In this document: in pieces, positions 1-10,693 of the stretch
Layout: every line of letters begins with the position of its first letter
Position numbering within the stretch: the first letter of the stretch is position 1
NCBI GenBank assembly: GCA_025093985.1
Contig: JACAAK010000001.1
Span: 1,984,001 to 2,048,000, forward strand
Direction: 5' to 3'
Length of the DNA: 64,000 nt
DNA from: Calvatia gigantea
Taxonomy: Eukaryota; Basidiomycota; Agaricomycetes; Agaricales; Lycoperdaceae
Notes under the pieces: model-generated
Seen by the model: the letters and a program-made list of their open reading frames with translations, nothing else
What the model was told of the DNA's origin: nothing
The model's database searches: none
Made by a program: the position numbers and the translations under genes

Positions 1-1128
1 TCTAGTCGCAATATTCTCAATTCAGCCACGTTAATTGAATAAAAATCCCAAAAGCTGGGAGAGTACTACCTGCACCGACTTATCAGAGCACCTGTGAGAC
101 GAAAAGATGGGTTTTCTGTGGTTGCGCCAATGAGCTACAGATCAGTACCCGGATGGTTAACCTTTATCGACAAGTGGCTCGATAAAGGAAAGAGGCGCAC
201 TTGAATTAGCCCTTGTTCAACGAAAGGAAGAAAGACGTCCTGCATCGGTCCAATCTTCAGGGAAATGACGAAATACTGAAATAAACTTAAGTTCAGACCT
301 GCTGGGCTTTATTAAAGCGATGTATCTCATCCAAGAACAAGACGGTCCTCCTCAACAATATTAATATGTCAATGATCTAATTCGGGAAGCTTTGAAGGAT
401 GGTCTTACCTACCAAGAAGCGAAAGCACCCTTCTTGCTTCCTCGACAACTGCTTTAACTTCATTCACCCCTGAAGCAGTCGCGCTCAGCTCCTTGAAAAC
501 CGCGTCGCTCCGCTCTGCTATCAGTTTAGCCAAAGTTGTCTTCCCACATCTAAACGCCGAAAGTCAGCTTTCAGAGGAAGGGAAGTGATCTTTGAATCTA
601 CCCGGGAGGACCCCAAAAAATGATAGACCAGGTTGCATTCGTACGTAGCATTGTAGAGAGCAGAGATCCTGGTACCAGCAAATGCGCCTGCCCAATGAAA
701 TCCGAGAATTGCTTAGGCCTGAGCTTCTCAGCTAATGGTACACTCGTCCTGTGACCCATCGACTTTGTCCGCTTCGGCGCAGGTATTGGGGAATCTACGT
801 CTATAGGACGTTTGTGTTGGGAAGAGAGCGCGTCGAGAGCGTCCGCACTTTGAATACGCGGGCTCTGAGATTGATTGGGCACGTTCTTCACTTTTGAGCT
901 CGAGCTGAAGATGGGTGCCAGCATTGCAGTCGGCTTTTGAGGCTTTTTTTTGGTCATTGAGGCCAGCTTGGGGGATCCTTGACTCGGAGTTGAGCAACCT
1001 TCATCGAGGTGCTCGTTGATGATGCGCGAGCGAACGTTCTTGTTACAAACGGGGCTGAGTATTTATGTGATTAAATGCCGATATAGCGGAGCAGGAAAAA
1101 TGTACCAGATGACAAGTTGTTCTTCCAT
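1..1128 (-). CDS. MGS1: MGS1/WRNIP1-type AAA+ ATPase, 5' part (window edge cuts it)
   Basis: DNA-dependent AAA+ ATPase of the RarA/Mgs1/WRNIP1 family, which acts at stalled replication forks in the nucleus. The first exon (1128-1106) encodes MEEQLVI. Splicing to 1054 completes a UBZ-type ubiquitin-binding zinc finger (CPVC, then IINEHLDEGC). A Ser/Pro-rich linker follows, then the AAA+ core: LRPKQFSDFIGQ, Walker A split by an intron (GPPG, then CGKTTLAKL), Walker B (VLFLDEIHRFNK) and sensor 1 (LIGATTENPSF). Exons, on the minus strand: 1128-1106, 1054-602, 549-409, 350-299, 239-201, 134-70; phases agree throughout. A further intron starts at 69 and the rest of the gene lies left of the window. 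Starting at the later Met at 957 would lose the zinc finger, so I prefer 1128. Confidence 0.93.
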
Positions 1129-1375
1129 TTAATCGTGTGTGAAAACCAAGAAAACAACGAGAAGGAACCGGGGTGGCTTCGGCAAAAGTTGAAAGATCCA
1201 ACTCCCCCACCTCGAAGCTTTGATTTTGGGTGTTTGTACGGTACGAAAACGTTTTTAGTACTTAGGAGGAAAGGTTAAATGTTAAATATTAAATGTGAAG
1301 CGCCAGACCGTCATGTGATTCTGTGAGTGTGAATATTATTGCCCAGATGTAAACTAAAATATGTAGAGCATAATG
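1129..1375. other. Intergenic, MGS1 promoter side and PPR 3' side
   Basis: About 245 bases between the MGS1 start and the PPR stop. It holds AT-rich sequence and no supported feature. Confidence 0.5.
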
Positions 1376-3164
1376 CTAAACCAAACCACCCCGTTCAATG
1401 AGTTGACGCTTGTCGTTACCAAGACAAGGTTGTGCGGACACCCCGGCAGGCTTTTCGTTTGGTGTCACATCAATGCGCCGCCGCAGAAGAGACGGTACCG
1501 CATACCCACACTCCTCCATTTCCTGAAGGGCGATCTGGGACCGAGTATCACTGGATATCAAACATCTGTCCACCAGAGCGGCATAAACAGATACGGACGG
1601 TTTGAGTCCCATCGCCTTCATCTCCTCCAGATAGAAAAATGCGTCCTCATAAACAGGCTGGGTGAGACACAAGTGAATGATGTTTTCATAAGTAGTTTGA
1701 TTTGGCTTCACTTTGGCAGCTTTCATATCTGCCAAAAACCGATCCCCCATTTGACGATCAGCAACCTGGACACAGCCTTGGAGTAAAAAGTTGAAAATAT
1801 GGAGATCCGAAGGAAGGTCGATGTCAGCAAGAGTTTTATAGAAAGAAAAGGCTCTTGGAAGATCCCCATAAGCAATGGCAGCACTAATGACAGCCCGAGG
1901 GGCAGCAATGTTTAGTTGACGACCTTCCCTATGCAGTTCCTCAACGAGTCGCCAAGCCGAATCGATCATCTCGACATCCTGCCGAAGGTATTCCGAAATG
2001 GGCCTGGTAGTCTCGATACTTGGTGCGATACCGGTTGTAGGCATCAAATCGAGCACAAGGAGGGCCTCCTTAACCTGGCCCTTGCGACAGAACGCCTCGA
2101 TTATAGCGGCGAAATGGTATTCTTGAAGGGGGGTGTTCATGGTTTGCAGTATCTGCAGTACCTCAGCTGCCAACTGGGGAAAACCGTGTCTGGCGGCAGC
2201 ATTCAGGACCGAGACGCAGATTCCTTCATCAAGGAGAGTTCTGAAGTCATGCGTGACAACCTTCCAGCATTCCTGGATTCCTTCAATCTGAATGGGTTCA
2301 TATGAGGGATGTTCAAGTGGTGGAAGGGGGTACGTACGTATGAGGTTTCAGCAGCTGCGATCAAGCAATTAACCCAGGCAGATTCCCCTAGCCGGCGGGT
2401 AGATATTTGTTCAAACCAGTTCGCGAGGTCGAGGGCAAGTCGGGCAAAGTTATTTCGAGCTGCGAGGATAATCACGGACTGGACTGTTTGTAGGTCGGGG
2501 ACGATGTTGTATCTAGGTACAGACAGCAGGTGGTAAACGGCCATCTCCAAGTTCTCCTCGGTAGCATAACGAGTGATAAGTAAGTTCAAAGTTTGCGCGT
2601 TGGGTTTGATAATGCATGCTTCCATCCTTCTTAGTACTCTTGGTATGTGGTGGTTATGTTTAAAACGCACGGCCTGAAATTGGTCTAAGAAGAAAAGAAA
2701 AGAAAAGAAAAGCTCGAGACGTTGATTACACACATGCAAGAGGTGATTGAATGACATTGCATTTGGCCGAATGCCCACCTGCAGCATATCATCAAGTATG
2801 GCCCAAGCGTCGAGCCAGCACCCATCCTCTGCGGCAGCTTCAAGCATGGAGTTGTAGATAACAAGGTTTGGTCCTACGCCCTTTGTCTTCATCACCGCAG
2901 CAGAGGATAGGCAGCCGGCGAACCGTTGGTGCGGCCGTTGCTGGATGAACTCAACTGCATAACGGTTCTGACGTGTGGCAGAAAAAGGTCGATCGAGATG
3001 AGAGTGGTCAACCTGGGGAAGGCTTGGTGCTATGGACGACGCACACCTGACGGTCGGCAGGTCTGGTTTAAATTAGAAGAGTGCATCCAAATAGATTTAG
3101 GAGACATACTCCTACAAGCACACCATGAACGGGGAAGACTGGTGAACAATCGCGACAACGTCAT
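1376..3164 (-). CDS. Mitochondrial pentatricopeptide repeat (PPR) protein
   Basis: Helical-repeat RNA-binding protein, probably acting on mitochondrial transcripts. Exon 1 (3164-3110) gives MTLSRLFTSLPRSW, basic and hydroxylated like a mitochondrial targeting peptide. Exon 2 is 3062-2338 and exon 3 is 2287-1376. About ten 35-residue units are visible, for example GVGPNLVIYNSMLEAAAEDG, AKVKPNQTTYENIIHLCL and GLKPSVSVYAALVDRCL. Inside exon 2 lies a likely 60-base intron (about 2732-2673, with an AAAAG repeat) whose length is a multiple of three and which has no stop. Keeping it gives 563 residues, removing it 543. The gene is divergent from RAD21, with 138 bases between the start codons. I cannot name the target RNA; fungal PPR proteins diverge fast. 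Confidence 0.85.
2690..2712. repeat. AAAAG pentamer microsatellite
   Basis: Four to five tandem AAAAG units (plus strand). They form the pyrimidine tract of the likely in-frame intron of the PPR gene. Confidence 0.85.
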
Positions 3165-3216
3165 CTTGAAAAGTTGCAGACGCGTTTGTCACGCGCAGTT
3201 CAGGTGTGTCATTGTC

Positions 3217-3222
3217 ACGCGT
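3217..3222. promoter_or_regulatory. ACGCGT (MCB-like) in the PPR/RAD21 divergent promoter
   Basis: Palindromic ACGCGT about 80 bases upstream of the RAD21 start, with a related ACGCGC near 3191. In yeasts ACGCGT is the MBF (Mbp1/Swi6) site that drives G1/S genes, including the cohesin gene MCD1. The hexamer alone is not rare, so function here is inferred from its position. Confidence 0.35.
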
Positions 3223-3302
3223 CACACTTGCGCAACCAACCCTCAACTCAACGTTAACAACCAACAACCACGCTCTTGCTGTGAAACGCGCTTCATCGGA
3301 TT

Positions 3303-5615
3303 ATGGCACGTTTATCCGCTCGGATTCCAGGATGCCATGAATAACATATTTCTCTCAGTTCTATTCTGAAGCGATACTATCGCGGCGTGGTCCGCTTGGC
3401 AAGGTCTGGCTGGCCGCCCACATGGAGCGCAAACTTTCAAAGACCCAGACTCTACAAACCGATATCGAAGAGTCCGTTGGTACGAGATTGTTTCAGTGAT
3501 TACGCATTGCTATATCGACCATTATTCAGATGCCATCATGGGCCAAGAAGTTGAAGTAATGGCGCTTCGCTTAAGTGGTCAACTACTGCTCGGAGTTGTT
3601 CGAATCTACAGTCGAAAGGCCAAGTATCTGCTGGATGATTGTAACGAAGCCCTTCTTAAGATAAAAATGGTGAGTGACAATTGCATCCTTGTCCGCGGAG
3701 CTCTCAAAGTTTTACATCACCAGGCATTCCGACCTGGCGTTGTGGACATGACCGAAGATCAACTTGTTATCAATAAAACGGCCATCACCCTACAAACTAT
3801 CAACATGGATCTTGACCTACTTCTCCCCGACATTAATTGGTACGCCGGATCCCCACCTATGTATATATGACTTCAGTTTCCTGACCATACTCTTTGTTAG
3901 GGGTGGAGACCTAGATGACAGGACCCTGCAGGTGGCGGGTCAGCACCAGGCCCGCATTGACGATATCACATTACGCACAGCCGATGATTTTCAACAATTT
4001 GGTGCAAACGATGCCTTCAACATCGGTCCTGCTGATGGCATTGGCTCGCAAGATTTCTCTAATCTTGACTTGGGCCTCACCTGGGGAGATGAACCACAAA
4101 CAACCTCTGAGGGGAACGAGAATGATGAACAAATGAGTGTAGATGGCAGTATTGGTGTTGGACGGGATGCAGTTAGTCATGCTGGGTCTGTCGGTTCTCA
4201 CTTGCTTGGGAAACACACCTTGGGCATGGATATCTTGTCCCATGACGGAAGCCGAGCACCATCGGAACATCTCTTCCCAGCTGATATGGATGTCGTTGAT
4301 TTGGGTGATCTTGGAATTGGATTCGATGAACCTATGACTGTTGAGCCGGTCGAAAAAACCCCCGAGGAAACAAGATCTCTTTCCAGAGCCTGTGGGTTTG
4401 ATATTTGACCCGTTTTTTGAAACACCACTCAACCCATTTTAGCTTCTCCCTTGTCCGAACCGCCGGCCACACCCCCACCTGAAGCTCAACTTCCAGGCAT
4501 TGAAGAACCACCGACCGTCAAACCAAAACGCAAAGTTAAAGAGAAGAAGCAGATCATTGATGATGTTACTGAATTCCCGGAAACCGTTAATGGTCGAGAT
4601 CGGGGTGCCTTTGGCGCACCTGTAGTTCAGGACGTTGCTAATATCATAGCTGAACAGCATTTCCTACCTCGGTCATCCACTGTCATGAGGCTTCGAGAGA
4701 TTCGGGATGATCCACTTGTGCACTTCCTTCCGGTCAAGCACACTCCCAATGGTTCCTTTTTCCATGCTGCCCCTCCAGGCTTGGCCCCGGAGTTAGCCGA
4801 CTTGTTTGTGCGTCCACTTCGACAAACCAGCCCCCAGAAACGTCCCGGGACAACCATTGACAAAAGCCCAACCAAGCGGGCCCGGTTAGATGATCAGAAT
4901 CAGGGTTACGACGAAGTTGAACAGGCCCGCCGGGCTGGTAGTTTGATTCCAAGCGTTGCTTTAGGTAGCGATGTCATGGACAAGAACGTTATCTCCCTTG
5001 ATGACCATCTTGGAGGAGATCAGTTCGTAGATGATCTCCAACTTGACATGAAAGACTTGGATGCCGGCCCTCTTCGGTTGGATCTTGATCGAGCACCGTC
5101 CGCGGCATTCTCTGAACTTACCCAAATTTCTACCCCCGGACCTGAAGGCGAGCTTATGGACGAAATCGAAGAGACCTATGCTGCCGTCGATTGTCCTATT
5201 GCTATTTTCGATTCCAGACCAATGAATAGCCAGACTCAGACGCAAACCGAAGTAGACGAGATCGTTGACGAAGGCAAGGGCTACAGTAGAAATACCGTAA
5301 AAGCCCTCAGCCTCGTTCGCAAAGAGCTGGAGACAGAGGCCGGGGGACCAGAGAAAGTATTAAGCTTCCGAGAAATGGCAAACAAGGTAACAGGGTGTTC
5401 TAATCTTGTCCGAAACCCCGGTTTAACGATGCATGTAGGCGACAAGAAAGGCTACAAGCTCCTTTTTCTTCGAGTTGCTCGTTCTTGGGACTCGCGATTG
5501 CGTTCAACTCAAGCAGTCCGGGGCTTTTGGTAACATCGAAGTCCGAGCGAGGCCAAGACTCTGGACCCAACAACGTCAGAATTCACTGGAACCAGAAGAA
5601 CAATTCATGTTGTGA
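3303..5615 (+). CDS. RAD21: Cohesin kleisin subunit Rad21/Scc1
   Basis: The kleisin that closes the Smc1-Smc3 cohesin ring and is cut by separase at anaphase. Exons: 3303-3305 (ATG alone), 3359-3479, 3530-3669, 3724-3839, 3901-4391, 4443-5386, 5439-5615; 663 residues. The N-terminal Smc3-binding domain reads FYSEAILSRRGPLGKVWLA, then LGVVRIYSRKAKYLLDDC. The C-terminal winged helix that binds Smc1 ends ATSSFFFELLVLGTRDC..GAFGNIEVRARPRLW. The middle is acidic and Ser-rich, as expected for the separase and phosphorylation region. The family starts MFYSE, so the start ATG must be spliced straight to TTC. The only fitting intron (3306-3358) starts GCACGT and ends CTCAG, a GC-AG intron. Other introns are GT-AG. 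Confidence 0.95.
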
Positions 5616-5807
5616 TCTCCAGTTCTCGATACAGTTTGTCTTCCTTCATCGATATATCAATGACGCTTCTTGTTTCCCATTCATTATTGTTTTATTTATT
5701 GTACCGACTCATATACTAGTTGATATTTCTTGCTTTTGTAGTTTTGTAGTAGTACCCTGTATTTGGCTATACGGAAGGACGAGCTACTATTACAATTGAC
5801 TAGTCTA

Positions 5808-6693
5808 TTATTCCGGGATTGGTACAAACGTGTTCACCTTGCTATCAACATTTAAAGCTTCAACAAAGCGGCTGACCATGCTGTAGAATCCGGTAGTTGC
5901 AGTTGCTTCAACCATCTGTTGGTCATTGAGAAACTGGCGCAAATTTTGGAAGGCATGGTCGGGGACGTCAACGCTTTGGGTGATCCAGTCGCAGAAGTCC
6001 AGAGCAGCAGCGAGGGAAGGACCCAATGTCGTTTCGGCTGCCTTGCCCGCAAACACTGTGCTAAAACGAATTGCTCTGAGTTGATCGGTTGTTAATCCCT
6101 CTGCGCGGCCAACAGGTTCATGTTGGAGCCTGGGAACACAATTTTATAAGAAACGGCATTTGAGACAGCGCATCAACCATTTACCATTCATACGCTGCAT
6201 TGTTCAAGACAGCTATGCGCAAAATCTGGAGAAAGCTGAGACACAAATGCTCTTGACTATCCCCAAGAATTCAAAAGCTCACAAACAGCTCCCGCATGGC
6301 TCCAGGAAGAGAGTTCTGGTTCCGAATGACACCCGCAATATCGTTCCACCCTTTTGCGACAAGTGGAGCATTCAATCTCCAAAAGACGCCCTGTGAGTCC
6401 TCTAATGATGGAAATTTTATGTTTTACTCACAGGACTCCGTCAAGGGCAAGAAGTGTTCCATTTACGCGCCTTGCACGAATCTCATCGGCAATCTGAGAG
6501 AAATGTCAATGTGGAGAAAAAAACATAGTTTCACAACGTGATAAACCTCATTTGTTCCAGGAGGGGGAAAGACATATGGAACGCGCGCAGGAAGATTATC
6601 GTCTCGTTCTTGGATAGAGATAACCCTTGCCTTGACAACAGTATGATAGGCAAAGAAGCCAAGGAAAAGAGTGATGAGGGATGAAAAGTGCAT
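5808..6693 (-). CDS. Secreted carboxymuconolactone decarboxylase (AhpD-like) fold protein
   Basis: CMD-fold protein of 221 residues with an N-terminal signal peptide (MHFSSLITLFLGFFAYHTVV). Exons, minus strand: 6693-6547, 6493-6432, 6376-6283, 6225-6185, 6129-5808. Family landmarks are LDGVLLNAPLVAKGWNDI, ILRIAVLNNAAYEW, HEPVGRAEGLTTDQLRAIR and a C-terminal helix ending VPIPE. The CxxC of AhpD peroxidases is absent: Asn-Asn-Ala-Ala sits where the redox cysteines would be. It is therefore unlikely to be a thiol peroxidase; a gamma-CMD-like hydrolase or decarboxylase is possible but the substrate is unknown. Exon 3 uses the acceptor GGAG at 6377, since the nearer CACAG would shift the frame. 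It is convergent with RAD21, with 192 bases between stops. Confidence 0.85.
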
Positions 6694-6971
6694 GGTGGGA
6701 TAGGTGAGGACAGAATGCCACTAGGAAACCCGGGGTCTGAGAACACATCTTTTTTATATGACTGGCGTGAGTAGAGAATTGCGGCTGGGTGAGAAGGTGA
6801 GGTATACTTTTCGTGAACCAAAAATAGATGCCAATGTGGTGTGGAGATATAACAATGACCCTGAAAAGTCATCTGACTTGCCATACTCGGTCTACATTGA
6901 GCCCATTAAGTAGGAAGGTGTTCTCTTGTGCGATGAGCAGGTACTCTTAAGCTTACACCAGCATTTTCACC

Positions 6972-7694
6972 ATGATGCTGCCTATCAGTATCTCTCTCAT
7001 CCTCACCCTTGCTGCGCCGCTCGTCCAGGCTGCAAATGTCTTGGAGCGGCAAGTTGGCACTGGTTCGAGCAGTGGGTTCCCCATCTCACCAACAAGAACA
7101 GTCACGAAAGTCGTAGTCACGACAAGTACCGCGATCTCCCCTCCGCCTGCCTCCACTCTCCCAATTACATCTCGGTTCATCGTCACATACACTCGCTCAG
7201 GTCATATCACCCTCTCAACGGCGACAGTTACCCTTCAGCCTAATGTACCAACGTCGACTCAATTTGCCGGAGAGTCCAACAGTGACCGCGGCTCTAGCAG
7301 CAAGGGGGCTATAGCAGGGGGTGTGCTTGGTACATTGGCAGCCATCGTCGCCATCTTTACGATCTTTATTTGGTACAGGAGGCGTTCACCGAGTCACTGG
7401 CGTAATCGCACCATTGGTCGTTGGCATATCATCGACAACAAGGATGCCAGAGCCATCTACGTTGGAGAACCGGTCCATAGGGTTCGAGGAGATGCGAAAC
7501 AATCCGATCCCAGGCCATTGCCCCCGCTATACATCAGAGATCGCCAACCGACAACTGATCCATTTGGGCTTCCGCCTAGCTCTCCTGCCTCGCCCCGCGC
7601 TTACGCGAGGTCGGCTTCAGCCTCAGGCACCATAGGTCAGGGGCGCGACAGTACTCATCAACTAGACATAGAACTTGAGCCGAGATCAAAGTAG
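6972..7694 (+). CDS. Secretory one-pass membrane protein, unknown function
   Basis: Intronless, 240 residues. The signal peptide is MMLPISISLILTLAAPLVQA. A Ser/Thr/Pro-rich ectodomain of about 90 residues follows, likely O-glycosylated. The transmembrane helix at about 113-131 (GAIAGGVLGTLAAIVAIFTI) is followed by WYRRRSPSHWRN, giving an N-out/C-in topology, and then by a Pro/Ser-rich cytoplasmic tail. This plan resembles fungal Mid2/Wsc-like or SKG6-type sensors, but no WSC cysteine motif is present. It ends 271 bases before the convergent PHS1 stop. Function unknown. Confidence 0.75.
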   Translation: MMLPISISLILTLAAPLVQAANVLERQVGTGSSSGFPISPTRTVTKVVVTTSTAISPPPASTLPITSRFIVTYTRSGHITLSTATVTLQPNVPTSTQFAGESNSDRGSSSKGAIAGGVLGTLAAIVAIFTIFIWYRRRSPSHWRNRTIGRWHIIDNKDARAIYVGEPVHRVRGDAKQSDPRPLPPLYIRDRQPTTDPFGLPPSSPASPRAYARSASASGTIGQGRDSTHQLDIELEPRSK

Positions 7695-7965
7695 AGTTGG
7701 ATTCAGGTCAATTGAATTTGAGGTTGATGTCACAAATGGTCGCTCGGATAATTGCGTGTGATTTGTTCTTTTTCGTGTCAAGTTCCGTGATATCGGGCGT
7801 GTGTCATTGAGTTGCAGTTACATCAAGGTGCTGCTAATAGTCTATGGGGCGGGACCACCTTTGTATATGTATGTCACCATAAGTTGTAAATATCGTTGTG
7901 AATATCCAATTAAATTACCCATGCGTTTCGATCTGAGGACTGACTACTGAACCGAATCAAATGTA

Positions 7966-8963
7966 TCAGTTCGACTTTAGCTTGGGGGAACGAGAGCCGA
8001 GAACTTTGCGACGTTGCTTGATCATGTATGTATACAAGACGTAGAGAGCTGGGTTTTGGAATGGTCAATGACGTGGAAAGGAAGCAAGTTATTTGGGACG
8101 CGAACCTGGCCACCAAATCACAAATAGGGCTGCGCGGGCATAGTCTGTGGGTTTCCACATGCCCTGTAACCAGGATTTCCAATTTGGAATTGGCGAGGAC
8201 GAGGGTAGACTAGCGTAGATCAGAGACGCTTCAGAGGAAGCACCCAAGGGATAAAGGATATAAAAAGCTGAGTAACGTAGCCAAAGAAGAAAGAAGGGAT
8301 TGGATCCAACAAGGTTGAAGGCGTAGAAACTGTAACGAATAGTTTCGACCATGGACCAAGCGAAGACCATGGTGGCGTAGAGGGGATGGGATCTAGTCTT
8401 TATTGGAGTTGAGTTGATCATGGATGACTTCGTCTGGGTAAGGGGAGGGGGAGTTTACCTCGACAAACTGTTCCGTAATTCCCCAAACGAGGAACAACCG
8501 ACTGGCGACTTGGGCAGCAGTCGTAGGTAGAGGACTACGAACCCAGCCGAGAATCACATGGATAACTTCGAGGATGGCAAAGCTTTGGATAAATGCGGTT
8601 TGCATTCCAACGCGAAGAAATGCGGTCTGAGCGCGTTGGTAGAGAGGTTGGAGAGCAAGAGGTAATTGGGCTTGGAGCGGTTTAGCCGGCGAAAAGCTCA
8701 GAAAGGGTATTGCCGAGGGCCAACGAGAGAGCGTATCTGAGGCGGAGAGCTTGACGGCGAGGCCATAAGTTTCCGACTTGCCATCAAGGTCGAAGAGATG
8801 GATGAGGAGGGAAACGAGAACATAGCCCCAGCCAAATGTCGACAGGACATTGTAGGTGATGAGGTATGCCTTGACGGAAGTGGGCGTGCCTAGGAATACT
8901 TAGGAATAACTATATAATTGATTGGATTTTGTTCGCACCTCTTGCTCGCTTTGGTTCAGTCAT
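7966..8963 (-). CDS. PHS1: Very-long-chain 3-hydroxyacyl-CoA dehydratase (PHS1/HACD)
   Basis: Third enzyme of the ER fatty-acid elongation cycle, removing water from 3-hydroxyacyl-CoA; needed for sphingolipid very-long-chain acids. Exons, minus strand: 8889-8459, 8397-8106, 8048-7966, plus a short first exon from the ATG at 8963. Landmarks: SVKAYLITYNVLSTFGWGY, FAILEVIHVILGWVRSP, SRLFLVWGI, and the most conserved stretch MVFAWSMVETIRYSFYAFN followed by LRYSAFYILYPLGASSE, where the family's catalytic Tyr and Glu lie. Several hydrophobic helices are visible and the C-terminus is basic (IKQRRKVLGSRSPKLKSN). Odd point: the first exon from 8963 to the obvious GTGCG donor at 8940 is 23 bases, which leaves the frame one base out from exon 2. 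The true first exon or a base call there is unsettled. Confidence 0.9.
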
Positions 8964-9471
8964 GGTAGAGTGTTGAGTGGACTGAGGGGGACGCGTTTAT
9001 TTTCGAAGGTGGGTCTTCTGGCTTACATAAAGCATTGTTCAAATTCAAATGCGTCTGGAGCCAGGCCAACTCAGCAGCAGGTAAGTGTGGCATATTCTCT
9101 TCAAGCAGAGCACCACATGGATTATGTATATATAACCACGTTTTCTGCTGATACAACACTGTCTAGGTTGCATGGTTTGGGTCACTCTTGTACAGCATGG
9201 TGTACGAGCGTCAAAACGCCCAAGAGGACTCGGTTGGAAGATGTTATGGGATGACAAAGATGCTGGGTTACATAACGACTAGAATCGCATTTTCGTTTTT
9301 GTTCTCCCTCCACCACCATCATTGTCTATGCTTACCATTACACAAAGGGAACTACAAGGCCATATACACTCAACAGTTACTTTCTCGCCTATTATTCAAT
9401 CTGCGGTCAAATGAAAATGGGAAAATCCAATGCACGGGGGGAGGGTGGTGGTGGTCTGCTTTTTATTGAAC
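8964..9471. other. Intergenic, PHS1 promoter side and bZIP 3' side
   Basis: About 508 bases. Only short chance reading frames on both strands, T-rich near 9290-9350. No supported feature. Confidence 0.5.
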
Positions 9472-10430
9472 CTAGTCTTTCTTCTCTGCTGCTGGCACTT
9501 CTTCCCCTTCCTTTGGTTGCTGCTCCCCACTACTTCCAGGCTTTGTTTCTTCTTCTGCCTTTGGAGCAGAGGCGATAGGGTTATCAGTGGTCCCGTTGGT
9601 GCCTGGGGCAGGAGCTACTGATGGTAAGGTTGGAGGAGGAATAATTGGATGCTGAGCGCTGAGTGCGGCACGCAAAGCTGCGTTCTCAATACGAAGTTGA
9701 TCGACGAGCGCGCGACATTCTTCCCATCTCCGGTTTGCTTCATCCGCAGATGCCAACGCGGCATCTAGTAGTTGTGAGCGAGATTCCAGCGCCTTCACAT
9801 GTCTGGTCGCTGCATCAGGATCGGGTTTTTTATGCATGGATCTTGTACCTTGAAAACTTACTGATCTCTACGTTCTCGGAATGCACGTTGTGCTTTGCGG
9901 TTTTGCTCGGCACGTTTGCTATTGCTGAGGGTACGACCTGTGGGGCTACCCTGGGATTGAGGTTGGGGTTGGGGTTGCTGTGCCATGCCGGGATGGGGCG
10001 CGGGGATGGCTCCGGGGGGCAACCCCCCTGGGGTGTAATCCGCGGGGGCAGCATAGGGATAACCGGGAGGCAGTGGGCCTTGGAGGGGATGCATCAGCGC
10101 GTGGGGAGGAGGCAAGACATGTTGCATGGGCTGCTGGGGTGGGGGAGGCGGGGGTGGCTGGGCTTGAACTTGATCGGGGGCGGTGGGAGGGGTTTTACGT
10201 TTGCGAGCAGAGCGTGCTGGAGGAGTTATGGGAGGGGGATCATCTCGAAGTCGCATTGTCTGTTGGACTTGAGGAGGCTGCTGCTGCTGCTGCTGTTGTT
10301 GTTGTTGTTGGGGTGGTTGAACTTGTTGCTGGTGCTGGGATTGCTGTTGCTGTTGTTGAATAGTATCATTTTGCTGCTGCTGGGCCTGTGGCTGGCCAAC
10401 ATTCGAGGGCTGTTGCTGAAAGGAGAGCAT
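9472..10430 (-). CDS. Yap-type bZIP transcription factor with polyglutamine
   Basis: Nuclear DNA-binding protein of 299 residues. Exon 1 is 10430-9862, exon 2 is 9802-9472. The first half is Gln- and Pro-rich, with poly-Gln runs coded partly by pure CAG (plus-strand ctg at about 10279-10296) and partly by CAA. The basic region, about residues 170-190, reads SKRAEQNRKAQRAFRERRDQ: the NxxAQxxFR signature is that of fungal Yap/Pap1 factors. The intron splits the basic region from the zipper (HVKALESRSQLLDAALASAD, leucines about every seven). The acceptor at 9803 (CCAG) is chosen because it keeps the basic region and zipper in one frame. No Yap1-like cysteine-rich domain is seen, so direct oxidant sensing is unlikely. 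Head-to-head with the PSR-type gene, 263 bases apart. Confidence 0.85.
10279..10313. repeat. CAG/CAA trinucleotide repeat in the bZIP gene
   Basis: Plus strand reads six ctg then five ttg triplets, coding a run of about 11 glutamines on the minus strand. A shorter mixed Gln run lies at about 10340-10385. Confidence 0.85.
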
Positions 10431-10693
10431 TTTGAATCGCCCTAGAGTGTGGAAGATTACCGAGTATTAGTAAGAGGCTGAGTCAGGCTGAGTAAGAGAA
10501 AGGAGGTGAATAATATTTGCAAGGTGACAAGAGAGTGACAGGCAGCCAAGGTGTGAATCACCTGACTGTCACATTCACGTGTTTGCAGACGGGGCATGTG
10601 GTCACTGTTGGGGGACAGTCACATCGAGGCCATGATTGGGCTGGCGTTCAGCGCTTCAAGCTCTCTCTCCACCGTTCTCCATCCCCGACGCTT

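Noticed and set aside
9663..10445. Long Leu/Gly-rich open frames on the plus strand
   Set aside because: They are antisense to the bZIP gene; the poly-Leu comes from reading its CAG/CAA tract in reverse.
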